From: Pseudomonas sp. MRSN 12121 | GTDB lineage: Bacteria; Pseudomonadota; Gammaproteobacteria; Pseudomonadales; Pseudomonadaceae | DNA: 64,000 bases | Assembly: GCF_000931465.1 (NCBI RefSeq) | Contig: NZ_CP010892.1 | Span: 1,984,001 to 2,048,000, forward strand | Direction: 5' to 3' | In this document: piece after piece, positions 35,465 through 45,241 of the stretch | Numbering within the stretch: the first letter of the stretch is position 1 | How the letters are laid out: each line of letters opens with the position of its first letter | Notes under the pieces: model-generated | Told to the model about the DNA's origin: nothing | Seen by the model: the letters and a program-made list of their open reading frames with translations, nothing else | Databases searched by the model: none | Program-made: the position numbers and the translations under genes

Positions 35465-36070
35465 ATGGGTTCGCTGCATCGAATTGCTGTGCTCTGTGGG
35501 TTGACCGTTCTACTGTCGGCAACGGCCCACGCCGAAGATTGGCAAACGGCCAAGGATGAAGACGGCATCAAGGTCTCCTTGAGTGAAGTGGCCGGTTCCA
35601 AATACAAGGCCTACCGGGGCGTGACCACCATGAAGACCACCATGGCCAAGTTGCGCGCCCTGCAGGAGGATGTGGCCGGTGCCTGCGCCTGGATCCATGA
35701 GTGCAAGTCGCAGAAGCTGCTCAAGCACGAAGGCGACCAGAGCTGGACCTATACCCAGTTCAACACCCCTTGGCCGGTTACGGCGCGGGATTCGGTGCTG
35801 CATGTCACCACCAGCGAAGGCGCCGATGGCAGCCTGATCCGCAAGCTCGAAGGCGTACCGACCTACATTCCCGAGGAAAAAGGTTTCGTGCGCGTGGCCC
35901 AGGTCGAAGGCTTCTGGAAGTTCGTGCCCAAGGGCGCGGACCAGATCGAAGTGACCTATCAGGTGCATACCGATCCTGGCGGCAGCGTGCCGTCGTGGTT
36001 GTCCAACAAATTCGTCGTGGATGCGCCGTTCAATACCCTCAAGGCCTTGAAGGCGCGCGCTGAGAAATAA
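35465..36070 (+). CDS. START-domain-containing periplasmic protein
   Basis: A 201-residue protein with a Sec signal (MGSLHRIAVLCGLTVLLSAT, cleavage after AHA). A START/SRPBCC-type lipid-binding fold follows: YRGVTTMKTTMAKLRALQED, WTYTQFNTPWPVTARDSVLH and a C-terminal WLSNKFVVDAPFNTLKALKA helix. It probably binds a hydrophobic ligand in the periplasm. ATG 35465 starts the signal peptide and follows AAGGAATAAG. Confidence 0.85.
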   Translation: MGSLHRIAVLCGLTVLLSATAHAEDWQTAKDEDGIKVSLSEVAGSKYKAYRGVTTMKTTMAKLRALQEDVAGACAWIHECKSQKLLKHEGDQSWTYTQFNTPWPVTARDSVLHVTTSEGADGSLIRKLEGVPTYIPEEKGFVRVAQVEGFWKFVPKGADQIEVTYQVHTDPGGSVPSWLSNKFVVDAPFNTLKALKARAEK

Positions 36071-36088
36071 GCGCTGGCGTAAACAAGA

Positions 36089-36115
36089 AAGGCTGCCAAT
36101 AGGCAGCCTTTTTTA
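36089..36115 (+). terminator. Rho-independent terminator
   Basis: AAGGCTGCC-aata-GGCAGCCTT followed by TTTT, 19 bp after the START-domain gene. Confidence 0.9.
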
Positions 36116-36195
36116 TCCCCCGTCCGAACGATTATCCATGCGCCAGGGTCGACATCTTGTGGGTCCATTCATGGACTCTTCCCAGGAGGCACTTG

Positions 36196-36429
36196 ATGCA
36201 AAAATGGCAAATCGTTTTCGTCGACGATCATGGTGTCCAGTCAGTGGAGCAATTCGACTGTGAGCAACAGCCCAGCATGGAACGGGCGGCACAATTGATT
36301 CGCGCAAAGCTCCTGCCGGTTCCGGCGGAACTTGACCTCAATGACCTGGAAGGGCGCACGGCCGAGCCCACAGTCAAGAACCTGAAATACCAGCACAGTA
36401 TCCAGATCCTCAGTATCCAGCCCATTTGA
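36196..36429 (+). CDS. Hypothetical 77-residue protein
   Basis: A short soluble protein (MQKWQIVFVDDHGVQSVEQF at the N-terminus) with no recognised domain. An excellent ribosome-binding site (AGGAGG, 36184-36189) lies 6 nt before ATG 36196, which supports expression. It stands alone between two terminator or intergenic stretches. The 220 bp after it, up to rraB, shows no gene. Confidence 0.65.
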   Translation: MQKWQIVFVDDHGVQSVEQFDCEQQPSMERAAQLIRAKLLPVPAELDLNDLEGRTAEPTVKNLKYQHSIQILSIQPI

Positions 36430-36649
36430 TCCCTTATGCATAAAGCTCGTTGGAGCTTGAACCAGGTCTTGGCAGTGTCAGTGTCTTGGCGCTACTCTGG
36501 ATTCGAGATCAGCGAATGAATCGCTAAGGTCTGGTCTTGTCAGCTACATGCTTGTTTCCTGGCGGCGATCTTCTCGCCGCGGGCCTGCACCGTGCGGTGG
36601 CAGGCAGGGAGTACGGAAAGTCTATCCATCGGTTTGAGGAGGACGTTTC

Positions 36650-36991
36650 ATGAGCACAGCCTATCAAGAAGACATCAGCAGCAGCGTGCTGCGCCGCATG
36701 AAAGAAGGCGGTTTCGACTTTTCACGATTCCATCCCATCGAGTTCTACGCTGTTTTCCCGGACGAGGAGCGGGCACGCAGGGCGGCAGGACAGTTTCGCG
36801 GTGAATCCTTGAATGCCCAGGTCAGTGTGCGCGATGACGGCGCCTGGTACCTGGAGCTGAGCAAGGTGATGTACGCCACCTATGGCGGCATCGGGGACTT
36901 CGAACAGGACTTCGAAGCGGTGGTTGCCCCCTTGGGCGGGATCATAGAAGGCTGGGGCGTGAAGCAGGAGGTTCGAGGGCGACTCGTGTAG
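36650..36991 (+). CDS. RraB-family ribonuclease E inhibitor-like protein
   Basis: A 113-residue protein matching the RraB (regulator of RNase E activity B) family: acidic N-terminal helix SSSVLRRMKEGGFDFSRFHP, then IEFYAVFPDEERARRAAGQF and the C-terminal DFEQDFEAVVAPLGGIIEGW. RraB binds RNase E and modulates mRNA decay in enterobacteria. Whether this paralogue does so here is unproven. GGAGGACG precedes ATG 36650. Confidence 0.82.
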   Translation: MSTAYQEDISSSVLRRMKEGGFDFSRFHPIEFYAVFPDEERARRAAGQFRGESLNAQVSVRDDGAWYLELSKVMYATYGGIGDFEQDFEAVVAPLGGIIEGWGVKQEVRGRLV

Positions 36992-37065
36992 GGCTTATGA
37001 ATAGCGTCAAGACTCAGCATCGGCTGACCTTCGGGTCGGCCGATTGCGTTTTTGCCACCAGGACC

Positions 37066-37154
37066 TGTAGGAGCGCAGCTTGCGCGCGATAAGGATGACG
37101 CGGTATTCCGGCAAAACCGCGTCGGCCTTATCGCGGGCAAGCCTCGCTCCTACA
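37066..37154. repeat. REPIN (inverted REP pair)
   Basis: TGTAGGAGCGCAGCTTGCGC at the left and GGGCAAGCCTCGCTCCTACA at the right, with an internal inverted CGCGGT / ACCGCG pair. It lies in the 407-bp gene-free stretch after rraB (36992-37398), which otherwise contains only the candidate small RNA below. Confidence 0.9.
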
Positions 37155-37163
37155 AAAAAGGGC

Positions 37164-37350
37164 AAAAAAAAGGCCACCCGCTGAGGGTGGCCAAAAGGGA
37201 AGACCGGTAAGGAGAGGAAACCGGTCGGGACATTCCGGACCCGGCTGCCAGTGGCGCCATGAAGGGGGAGCATCGACTTCGCGCTGCGCAGAAGTCATGT
37301 GAGCTGTTGCGATGAATTCTGCGTAGTTTTGCCGTAACGGTGAAATCAAG
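37164..37350 (-). ncRNA. Candidate small RNA with Rho-independent terminator
   Basis: On the minus strand three hairpins occur in series. GACTTC / GAAGTC spans 37296-37275. GACCGGT / ACCGGTC spans 37226-37202 with the pyrimidine loop TTCCTCTCCTT. GGCCACCC / GGGTGGCC spans 37192-37172 and is followed by eight Ts (37171-37164), a textbook terminator. The cytochrome c gene on this strand ends about 200 bp upstream and has a separate weak hairpin at 37352-37380. No open frame looks coding. The 5' end and promoter are not clear. Confidence 0.5.
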
Positions 37351-37398
37351 TCTGGCTATGCCCTCGATAGGCATTGCCAGGCTGTGGTCGTGCGCAGG

Positions 37399-38211
37399 TC
37401 ATTGCCCAGACTGCTTGCGCCCCGCCATATGCTTCAGGTAACCCAGCAGCAGCTCCAGCTCGGCGTCCGGCAGTACGCTGCTGGAGAAGCCCGGCATCTT
37501 CGCCTGCGGCCAGCGGCGCAGGCTTTGCGGATCACGGATATAGCGCTTGAGAAAGTCCGCACCGAAGTACTCGGTGGGGTTGTAGGGGATATTCAGGTCG
37601 GGACCGAACTGCGAATCGCCGGCGCCGTTGAGGCGATGGCAGGCCAGGCAGTTCTTCTGGAACAGGGCGAAGCCCCGGTTCACCGGGTCGGTGGCGGCCA
37701 GTTTCGGGTCCGGGAGCAGTGCCGGGAAACGTTCGGCCACCGCTGCCAGGCGTTTGATGCTGGCGACCTGGAACGGCCATTGCTCTGGACTGATATGCCC
37801 GGCCTGGGGGTGAGTCCACACCAGGTAGAACGGTCCGGCGCTGGGCTTGCCCTCGGCCAGGGGAGGCCAGGGCTTGGCCGGATCTTCGATGGCCAGCCAG
37901 GCCTGGGCACCAGCTGTGTTGAGCAGCGGCGCGGCGGGCATTTCGGCGGCGAAGCCGTCCAGGGCGACCGCCTGTAGGTGGTCGTCGGCGCGGATGCCGG
38001 TGAGCAGGGCCGAGACAGGCAGTGCGCGGTAATTCATGTCGCGCTTGTACGACACGTCATCCTTGATCTTGATGTTGCGTGCCTGTGGGTGCTTGAGCAG
38101 TTCCTCGGTCTGCCAGGTGCGGCTGTCGGCGCCCAGTTCCAGGGTCAATTGCGCGGCGTGCGCGGGCGTGGTGAGCAGCAGCGCGCTGCACAGGAGAATG
38201 AGAGATTTCAA
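37399..38211 (-). CDS. Cytochrome c family protein with molybdopterin-type N-terminal region
   Basis: A 270-residue periplasmic protein. The signal peptide is MKSLILLCSALLLTTPAHAA. The N-terminal half (residues about 22-150, ELLKHPQARNIKIKDDVSYK, YRALPVSALLTGI) resembles the sulfite-oxidase/molybdopterin-related domain often found before a cytochrome. The C-terminal half has a single class I haem motif CLACH (NCLACHRLNGAGDSQFGPDL) and distal Met in AKMPGFSS. It is probably an electron carrier of the periplasmic respiratory system; the partner is unknown. Confidence 0.8.
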   Translation of the reverse strand: MKSLILLCSALLLTTPAHAAQLTLELGADSRTWQTEELLKHPQARNIKIKDDVSYKRDMNYRALPVSALLTGIRADDHLQAVALDGFAAEMPAAPLLNTAGAQAWLAIEDPAKPWPPLAEGKPSAGPFYLVWTHPQAGHISPEQWPFQVASIKRLAAVAERFPALLPDPKLAATDPVNRGFALFQKNCLACHRLNGAGDSQFGPDLNIPYNPTEYFGADFLKRYIRDPQSLRRWPQAKMPGFSSSVLPDAELELLLGYLKHMAGRKQSGQ

Positions 38212-38392
38212 TTGATCGCTGTCCGTCGCAAGGTGGAGAGGGCCGCGTACAGCCCGTCTCCAGTTTTCTGAAAGGCGCGACGTTACGCTGATTCAGCGCG
38301 GCCGCGATGTCAGGAAGAGTGGCACACAAGCGCCCGCCCCGGTAGTGAACCGGAGCGCAAGGATGCAATGGCGTGACGGAATGCCCACGCCT

Positions 38393-38488
38393 CTAGCCGA
38401 TCACTTTGGTGAGATTCGGCAAGATCAGCAGCAAGGTGGTGGCGAACAGAATGAGCCCCGCTTGACGAACTTTCGAATGCTTGAACAT
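38393..38488 (-). CDS. 31-residue single-pass membrane peptide
   Basis: A small minus-strand reading frame from ATG 38488 to TAG 38395-38393: a basic N-terminus (MFKHSKVRQAG), a continuous hydrophobic segment (LILFATTLLLILP) and a short tail (NLTKVIG). The positive-inside start and about 14 hydrophobic residues suit an inner-membrane small protein. AAAGG lies 9 nt upstream. It is isolated, and its function is unknown. Confidence 0.6.
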   Translation of the reverse strand: MFKHSKVRQAGLILFATTLLLILPNLTKVIG

Positions 38489-38910
38489 GGCTGAATGCCT
38501 TTTGTTGTTATTCCTGAACATCAAATGCATGCCTGTCTCTTCGCTCTGGTCGCAGGGTCAGAGTCAGGCGATGTGTCCCTTTTCTTGCGCGTGCACCGGC
38601 AAGACCCGGCTGCAACGATTCACTACCTACAGCTCCTACCTTAGGGGCCTTGTAACCCTTGGCTTAGATCCATTTCATATCAGCTAATGAAAAAAGCCTT
38701 TCAAACAGGCATGAGGCGTTGTGCCATCTTCTTGCTCGCCCTCTGTCTAGACACATCCGCCAGCGGCCAAAGGCGATCCCTTAGCTCACTACCGTTCGTC
38801 TGAGCGTGACCGTCAAGGTCAGTGAGCGCATCGGTCATTGAATCCGCGCCTGGCGCGGCCAAGAGTGGAGCCCTGTCATCCATTCATCTGCACAGCGGTT
38901 CGAGGACGTC
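38489..38910. other. Gene-poor intergenic stretch
   Basis: This 422-bp stretch between the small membrane peptide and the thiolase has no convincing gene. It holds a weak minus-strand hairpin with T-run (GCCT ... AGGC then TTTTTT, about 38691-38711) and a 38-codon plus-strand opening at 38687-38803 with no ribosome-binding site. The composition is less GC-rich than the flanks, and the promoter of the thiolase operon must lie in its right part. Confidence 0.5.
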
Positions 38911-40116
<1,206 letters not shown>

Positions 40117-40141
40117 GCCCCGACTTCAAGGAATCACTTTC

Positions 40142-42286
40142 ATGACCGAAGCCATCCGTTACGAAAAGGGCCAGGACCAGATCGTCGTCCTGACCATCGA
40201 TATGCCAGGCCAGAGTGCCAACACCATGAACGGGGTGTACCGCGAGGCCATGGCCGCCTGTGTCGCCCGCTTGCAAGCCGAGCAGGAATCGATCGCCGGG
40301 GTAATTGTCACATCGGCGAAAAAGACCTTCTTCGCCGGGGGCGATCTCAATGAGCTGATCAAGATCGGCAAGCCCGAGGCTCAGGCCTTCTATGACATGG
40401 TGCTGAACCTCAAGGGCCAGTTGCGGGCCCTGGAGACTCTGGGCAAGCCGGTCGTGGCGGCGATCAACGGCGCCGCCCTCGGTGGCGGCTGGGAAATCTG
40501 CCTGGCCTGTCATCACCGCGTCGCCCTGGACGACAAGAACCTGCAGATCGGCCTGCCGGAGGTCACCCTCGGCCTGCTGCCGGGCGGCGGCGGTGTGGTG
40601 CGCATGGTGCGCATGCTGGGGCTGGAAAAGGCCCTGCCGTATCTGCTGGAAGGCAAGAAGGTCCGTCCGCAACAGGCGTTGCAGGCAGGGCTGATCGACG
40701 AACTGGCCAGCGACCGCGACGACCTGCTGGCCAAGGCCAAGGCCTGGATAGTCGCCAACCCGGCGGCCAGGCAGCGCTGGGACGTGGCGGGCTACCAGAT
40801 CCCCGGCGGCACGCCGGCGCACCCGAAAGTCGCGCAGATGCTGGCTATCGCGCCGTCGATCCTGCGCAGCAAGACCCAAGGCTGCCTGCCGGCGCCGGAG
40901 AAGATTCTCTGCGCCGCGGTGGAAGGCGCCCAGGTCGATTTCGATACCGCGCAGTTGATCGAGACCCGCTATTTCACCGAGCTGACCACCGGCCAGGTGG
41001 CGAAAAACATGATCGGGACCTTCTGGTTCCAGCTCAACGAGATCAACGCCGGCGGTTCCCGGCCCCAGGGCTTTGCGCCTTATGTGACCCGGAAAGTCGG
41101 CATTCTCGGCGCCGGCATGATGGGCGCCGGAATCGCCTATGTCAGCGCGCTGGCCGGTATCGAGGTGGTGCTCAAGGACATCAGCCTGGCCGCGGCCGAG
41201 AAGGGCAAGGCGCATTCGGCGGCGCTGCTGGAGAAGAAGGTCGCCCGTGGCCAGTTGAGCGCCGAACAGCGCGATGCCACGCTGGCGCGGATCCGCCCTG
41301 CGGAGCAGGAGGCCGACCTGGCCGGATGCGACCTGATCATCGAGGCGGTGTACGAAGATCGCGAACTCAAGGCCAAGGTTTCCAAAGCCGCGCAACAGGT
41401 GGTCGGCGCCGATGCGGTGATCGCTTCCAATACCTCGACGCTGCCCATCAGTGGCCTGGCCAAGGCGGTGCCCGATCAAGGCAAATTCATCGGCCTGCAC
41501 TTCTTCAGCCCGGTGGAGAAAATGCCCCTGGTGGAAATCATCAAGGGCGAGCACACCAGCGATGAAACCCTGGCCCGTGGTTTCGATTTCGTCTTGCAGA
41601 TCAGAAAGACCCCGATCGTGGTCAACGACAGCCGCGGCTTCTTCACATCGCGGGTGTTCGGCACCTTCACCAATGAAGGCATCGCCATGCTCGGCGAGGG
41701 TGTGGCCGCGCCGATGATCGAGACCGAGGCGCGCAAGGCGGGCATGCCGATCGGCCCGCTGGCGATCTCCGATGAGGTTTCCCTGAGCTTGATGAGCCAT
41801 ATCCGCCAACAGACCGCCAGGGACCTGCAGGCCGAAGGCAAGCTGCTGGTGGCGCATCCGGCCTTTGCCGTGATCGATTTGCTGCTCAACGAATACAAGC
41901 GTGCCGGCAAGGCCGCTGGCGGTGGTTTCTACGAGTATCCGGCGGCGGGGCAGAAGCACCTGTGGCCCCAGCTGAAAGCCCGCTTCGAGCAGGCCGACGG
42001 GCAGATTCCCGCGCAGGACGTGCGCGATCGCCTGCTGTTCGTACAAGCCATCGAGACTGTGCGCTGCGTGGAGGAGGGGGTGTTGCGCTCGACCGCCGAT
42101 GCCAACATCGGCTCGATCTTCGGCATCGGCTTCGCCGCCTGGACCGGCGGTGCCCTGCAGTTCATCAACCAGTACGGCCTGAAAGACTTCATCGCCCGTG
42201 CCCAATACCTGGCCGAGCAATATGGCGAACGGTTCGCGCCGCCGGCGCTGCTGTTGGAAAAAGCCGCCAAGGGACAGCTGTTCTGA
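40142..42286 (+). CDS. Bifunctional enoyl-CoA hydratase/3-hydroxyacyl-CoA dehydrogenase (FadB/FadJ-type)
   Basis: A 714-residue beta-oxidation enzyme. Residues about 1-190 are the crotonase domain (KKTFFAGGDLNEL, AALGGGWEICLACHHRVALD). Residues about 320-500 are the NAD-binding domain (VGILGAGMMGAGIAYVSALA, SNTSTLPIS, GLHFFSPVEKMPLVEII). The C-terminal 3-hydroxyacyl-CoA domain has the GFFTSRV and GGGFYEY elements. It forms the complex with the thiolase encoded just upstream. ATG 40142 follows AAGGAATCAC. Confidence 0.92.
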   Translation: MTEAIRYEKGQDQIVVLTIDMPGQSANTMNGVYREAMAACVARLQAEQESIAGVIVTSAKKTFFAGGDLNELIKIGKPEAQAFYDMVLNLKGQLRALETLGKPVVAAINGAALGGGWEICLACHHRVALDDKNLQIGLPEVTLGLLPGGGGVVRMVRMLGLEKALPYLLEGKKVRPQQALQAGLIDELASDRDDLLAKAKAWIVANPAARQRWDVAGYQIPGGTPAHPKVAQMLAIAPSILRSKTQGCLPAPEKILCAAVEGAQVDFDTAQLIETRYFTELTTGQVAKNMIGTFWFQLNEINAGGSRPQGFAPYVTRKVGILGAGMMGAGIAYVSALAGIEVVLKDISLAAAEKGKAHSAALLEKKVARGQLSAEQRDATLARIRPAEQEADLAGCDLIIEAVYEDRELKAKVSKAAQQVVGADAVIASNTSTLPISGLAKAVPDQGKFIGLHFFSPVEKMPLVEIIKGEHTSDETLARGFDFVLQIRKTPIVVNDSRGFFTSRVFGTFTNEGIAMLGEGVAAPMIETEARKAGMPIGPLAISDEVSLSLMSHIRQQTARDLQAEGKLLVAHPAFAVIDLLLNEYKRAGKAAGGGFYEYPAAGQKHLWPQLKARFEQADGQIPAQDVRDRLLFVQAIETVRCVEEGVLRSTADANIGSIFGIGFAAWTGGALQFINQYGLKDFIARAQYLAEQYGERFAPPALLLEKAAKGQLF

Positions 42287-42391
42287 GCCTGAAGGGGATA
42301 AAGTGACGCATCGCGGGGCTTGCCTTGGCCGAGTGTTTCAAGGCAGGCTCTGGGGTGTTCATTATTCCCATCATCGTGTCAGGTATTTTTT

Positions 42392-43120
42392 ATGTCGCTA
42401 CGCATCTGCATTCTGGAAACCGACATCCTGCGTCCAGAATTGGTCGATCAATACCAGGGATACGGGCAGATGTTCCAGCGCCTGTTTTCGCAGCAGCCAA
42501 TCGCTGCCGAATTCACCGTCTACAACGTGATGCAGGGCGATTATCCGAGCGACGACCTGAGCTTCGACGCCTACCTGGTCACCGGGAGCAAGGCCGATTC
42601 CTTCGGCACCGATCCCTGGATTCAAACCCTCAAGACCTACCTGCTGGACCGCTACCAGCGTGGCGACAAACTGCTGGGCATCTGCTTTGGCCACCAACTG
42701 CTGGCGCTGTTGCTGGGCGGCAAGAGCGAGCGCGCGACCCAGGGGTGGGGCGTGGGCACCCACAACTACAAGCTGGCGGCCAAGGCGCCGTGGATGAGCC
42801 CGGTGGTGGAGGAACTGACGCTGTTGATCAGCCACCAGGACCAGGTCACCGCCTTGCCGGAAAACGCCACGGTCATCGCCTCCAGCGATTTCTGCCCGTT
42901 CGCCGCCTATCACATCAATGACCAGGTGCTGTGCTTCCAGGGGCACCCGGAGTTCATCCATGACTATTCGCGGGCACTGTTGGACCTGCGTCAGCAGCAC
43001 TTGGGCGAACAGGTCTATCAGAAGGGCATCGCCAGCCTGGACCGGGCTCATCACGGCAGCACCGTGGCTGAATGGATGATGCGTTTCGTGGCGCACAAGC
43101 CGCAGGCCGCTTCGCTCTGA
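42392..43120 (+). CDS. Class I glutamine amidotransferase-like protein
   Basis: A 242-residue protein with the GATase fold. The nucleophile Cys98 lies in LLGICFGHQLLA, and the His/Glu pair in CFQGHPEFIHDYSR. It is shorter than full GMP synthase, so it acts as a stand-alone or partner amidotransferase of the GMP synthase-like family. The acceptor is unknown. ATG 42392 (MSLRICILETD) follows an AGG site; the longer in-frame opening from 42320 is unlikely. Confidence 0.85.
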   Translation: MSLRICILETDILRPELVDQYQGYGQMFQRLFSQQPIAAEFTVYNVMQGDYPSDDLSFDAYLVTGSKADSFGTDPWIQTLKTYLLDRYQRGDKLLGICFGHQLLALLLGGKSERATQGWGVGTHNYKLAAKAPWMSPVVEELTLLISHQDQVTALPENATVIASSDFCPFAAYHINDQVLCFQGHPEFIHDYSRALLDLRQQHLGEQVYQKGIASLDRAHHGSTVAEWMMRFVAHKPQAASL

Positions 43121-43161
43121 ATCCTCGGTATCGCGAGCAGGCCGGCAAAGCGCTCAGCGCC

Positions 43162-43186
43162 CTGTAGGAGCGAAGCGTGCTCGCGA
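43162..43186. repeat. Single REP element
   Basis: CTGTAGGAGCGAAGCGTGCT followed by CGCGA, one unpaired Pseudomonas REP between the amidotransferase and corA. Confidence 0.8.
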
Positions 43187-43211
43187 TAGCGTCATCTCTG
43201 ATACATCTGCC

Positions 43212-44183
43212 TCAAAGCCATCCCGAGCGCTTGAAGCTCGCCCACAACCCGGTACATCCCACCACCAGGAATGCCAGCACGCCGAAGTAGCCGTAATGCA
43301 GCTTCAGCTCGGGCATGTTGTCGAAGTTCATCCCATAGATCCCGGCCACCGCCGTCGGGAACGCGAGGATCGCTGCCCAGGCGGCGAACTTGCGTTGCAC
43401 CACGCTTTGGCGCGAGGCCTCCAGCAGGACGCCGATCTCGATGGTCTGGCTGGCGATGTCGCGCAGGGTCGCCAGGTCTTCCATCTGCCGGGTGACGTGG
43501 ATCTGCACGTCGCGAAAGTAGGGGCGCATGTTCTTGTCGATAAACGGGAAGCTGAGTTTCTGCAGCTCTTCGCTGATCTCCACCATGGGCGCCACATGAC
43601 GGCGCAGGCGCAGCACATCGCGACGCAGGCTGTGCAGGTGCTGGATATCGCGCTCGTTGAGCGCACTGCACAACACGCTGTGTTCCAGCTCGTCGATCTC
43701 GGCGTGAATGGCTTCGCTCACCGGCTGGTAGTTTTCCGTGACGAAATCCAGCAGCGCGTACAGCACGAAGTCTTCGCCGTGCTCGAGCAGCAATGGCCGC
43801 GCTTCACAGCGCTGGCGTACGGCGGAATAGGATTTGGAGTGACCGTTGCGGGCAGTGATGATGTAGCCATTGCCGGCAAAGATGTGGGTCTCGATGAACT
43901 CCAGCTTGCCGTTTTCGCGCACCGGGGAGTAAGTGACGATAAACAGCGCGTCGCCGAAGGTTTCGAGTTTCGGCCGGCTGTGTTTTTCCAGCGCGTCCTC
44001 GATGGCCAGTTCATGGAGGTTGAACTGGCGTTGCAGGTTGGCCAGTTCCTGGGCGTTGGGTTCTTCGAGGCCGATCCAGACGAAGTGTCCGGGTTTGGCG
44101 GCCCAGGCCGCGCCCTCGTCGAGGGTGATATTGGTGACTTTCTTGCCCGCGCTGTAGACGGCGGCGGCAACGACTCTGCCCAT
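43212..44183 (-). CDS. corA: CorA-family magnesium/cobalt transporter
   Basis: A 323-residue inner-membrane divalent-cation channel. The long cytoplasmic N-terminal region with coiled helices (HSVLCSALNERDIQHLHSLR) precedes two C-terminal transmembrane helices; the pore signature YGMNF lies in AVAGIYGMNFDNMPELKLHY. CorA normally carries Mg2+. ATG 44183 (MGRVVAAAVYSA) is preferred over the upstream in-frame start at 44243. Confidence 0.9.
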   Translation of the reverse strand: MGRVVAAAVYSAGKKVTNITLDEGAAWAAKPGHFVWIGLEEPNAQELANLQRQFNLHELAIEDALEKHSRPKLETFGDALFIVTYSPVRENGKLEFIETHIFAGNGYIITARNGHSKSYSAVRQRCEARPLLLEHGEDFVLYALLDFVTENYQPVSEAIHAEIDELEHSVLCSALNERDIQHLHSLRRDVLRLRRHVAPMVEISEELQKLSFPFIDKNMRPYFRDVQIHVTRQMEDLATLRDIASQTIEIGVLLEASRQSVVQRKFAAWAAILAFPTAVAGIYGMNFDNMPELKLHYGYFGVLAFLVVGCTGLWASFKRSGWL

Positions 44184-44285
44184 GGTGCTGGTTCGCTTCT
44201 TCTTATCCGGATGAGGGGAAAACACCGTGCAGCTTAGCCTCATGAGTGTTCAGAGTCAGCCCGCAGGTCGGAGTTCATCGGACAA

Positions 44286-44309
44286 GAAAAAGCCCGCGCG
44301 CGGCGGGCT
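44286..44309 (-). terminator. Rho-independent terminator of plsC
   Basis: On the minus strand AGCCCGC / GCGGGCT forms a stem followed by TTTTT (44290-44286), about 5 bp beyond the acyltransferase stop. Confidence 0.8.
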
Positions 44310-44313
44310 GTTT

Positions 44314-45036
44314 TCAGGCGGTCTGGAGCTGGCGGTCCATCGACTCGATGCACGCGCGCATCTGTTCGCGGCATTGTTCGATCAGCCTTGGCATGTCCTC
44401 CATGCTCAGGCCCGCGGTAGGGATCGCCGGCAGCGAGCGGATCAGGATCTTGCCGCTGTGCCAGCGGTTGAGGCGCATATGGCGGATATAGCTGCTGGCG
44501 CATACCGGAACGATCGGCACGCCCGCGGCGATAGCCATCTGGAAGGCGCCTTTCTTGAACGGCAGCAGCTCTTCGCCGAGGTTGCGGGTGCCTTCCGGGA
44601 AGACCCAGATCGACGTGTCCTTGTGCTGCAGGGTGTGGGTGGTGGTCAGCATCGAACGGCGTGCCTTATGCGCGTTGCCGCGGTCGATCAGCACGTTGCC
44701 CGCAAGCCAGAACAGCTGGCCGAACAAGGGCACCCATTTCAGGCTTTTCTTGCCAATGCACACGGTGCGCGGCGGCACCACATTGCCGAACACGAACAGG
44801 TCGTAGTTGGACTGGTGGTTGGCGACGATCACGCAGCTGTCGGGCTTGTTCATCAACGGCCCGACCTCGGCCTTGACCCGCAGGCGCAGGATGCACATGG
44901 CCGGCCAGGCATACAGGCGGGCGCACAGGCGGCTGTTGTCCGGGTTGAACGGGCGGCACAGCCCCAGCACCACGCCGAGTATTCCCGCTGCAATAAAATG
45001 CAGGCCCATCAACGACATACGAAACAGAAACAGCAT
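44314..45036 (-). CDS. plsC: 1-acylglycerol-3-phosphate O-acyltransferase (PlsC)
   Basis: A 240-residue membrane-associated enzyme making phosphatidate from lysophosphatidate. Motif I is VANHQSNYD (HX4D), motif III FPEGTRN, with LPFKKGAFQMAIAAGVPIVP following. An N-terminal hydrophobic segment (LMGLHFIAAGILGVVLGLC) anchors it. Length matches PlsC. ATG 45036 starts the anchor. Confidence 0.92.
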   Translation of the reverse strand: MLFLFRMSLMGLHFIAAGILGVVLGLCRPFNPDNSRLCARLYAWPAMCILRLRVKAEVGPLMNKPDSCVIVANHQSNYDLFVFGNVVPPRTVCIGKKSLKWVPLFGQLFWLAGNVLIDRGNAHKARRSMLTTTHTLQHKDTSIWVFPEGTRNLGEELLPFKKGAFQMAIAAGVPIVPVCASSYIRHMRLNRWHSGKILIRSLPAIPTAGLSMEDMPRLIEQCREQMRACIESMDRQLQTA

Positions 45037-45193
45037 CTACAGGCCCACCGGGGACAAAAGGTGGCGCAGTGTACGGATGTGCACTGTTTTCGGCAATTAC
45101 CTGTAGGGAAGAAGGAGATAGCCGATGTTTAAGGGCATGTTTCCGACTCTTTGCTCAGCCGCGCGCCAGAGCGTTCGCGGGCGCACGGGGCAG

Positions 45194-45220
45194 AAAAAAG
45201 CCCGGCGCGAAGGCCGGGCT
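45194..45220 (-). terminator. Rho-independent terminator of the crotonase gene
   Basis: On the minus strand AGCCCGGC / GCCGGGCT followed by TTTTTT (45199-45194), just past the crotonase stop at 45242. Confidence 0.85.
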
Positions 45221-45241
45221 GGCAGGCGACGGGGCCGGGCT

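Noticed and set aside
37128..37349. 73-codon minus-strand frame over the small-RNA region
   Set aside because: It reads straight through a strong terminator and into the REPIN, with no coding character.
38687..38803. 38-codon frame resembling a signal peptide (MKKAFQTGMRRCAIFLLALC)
   Set aside because: No ribosome-binding site, and it overlaps a minus-strand terminator-like hairpin.
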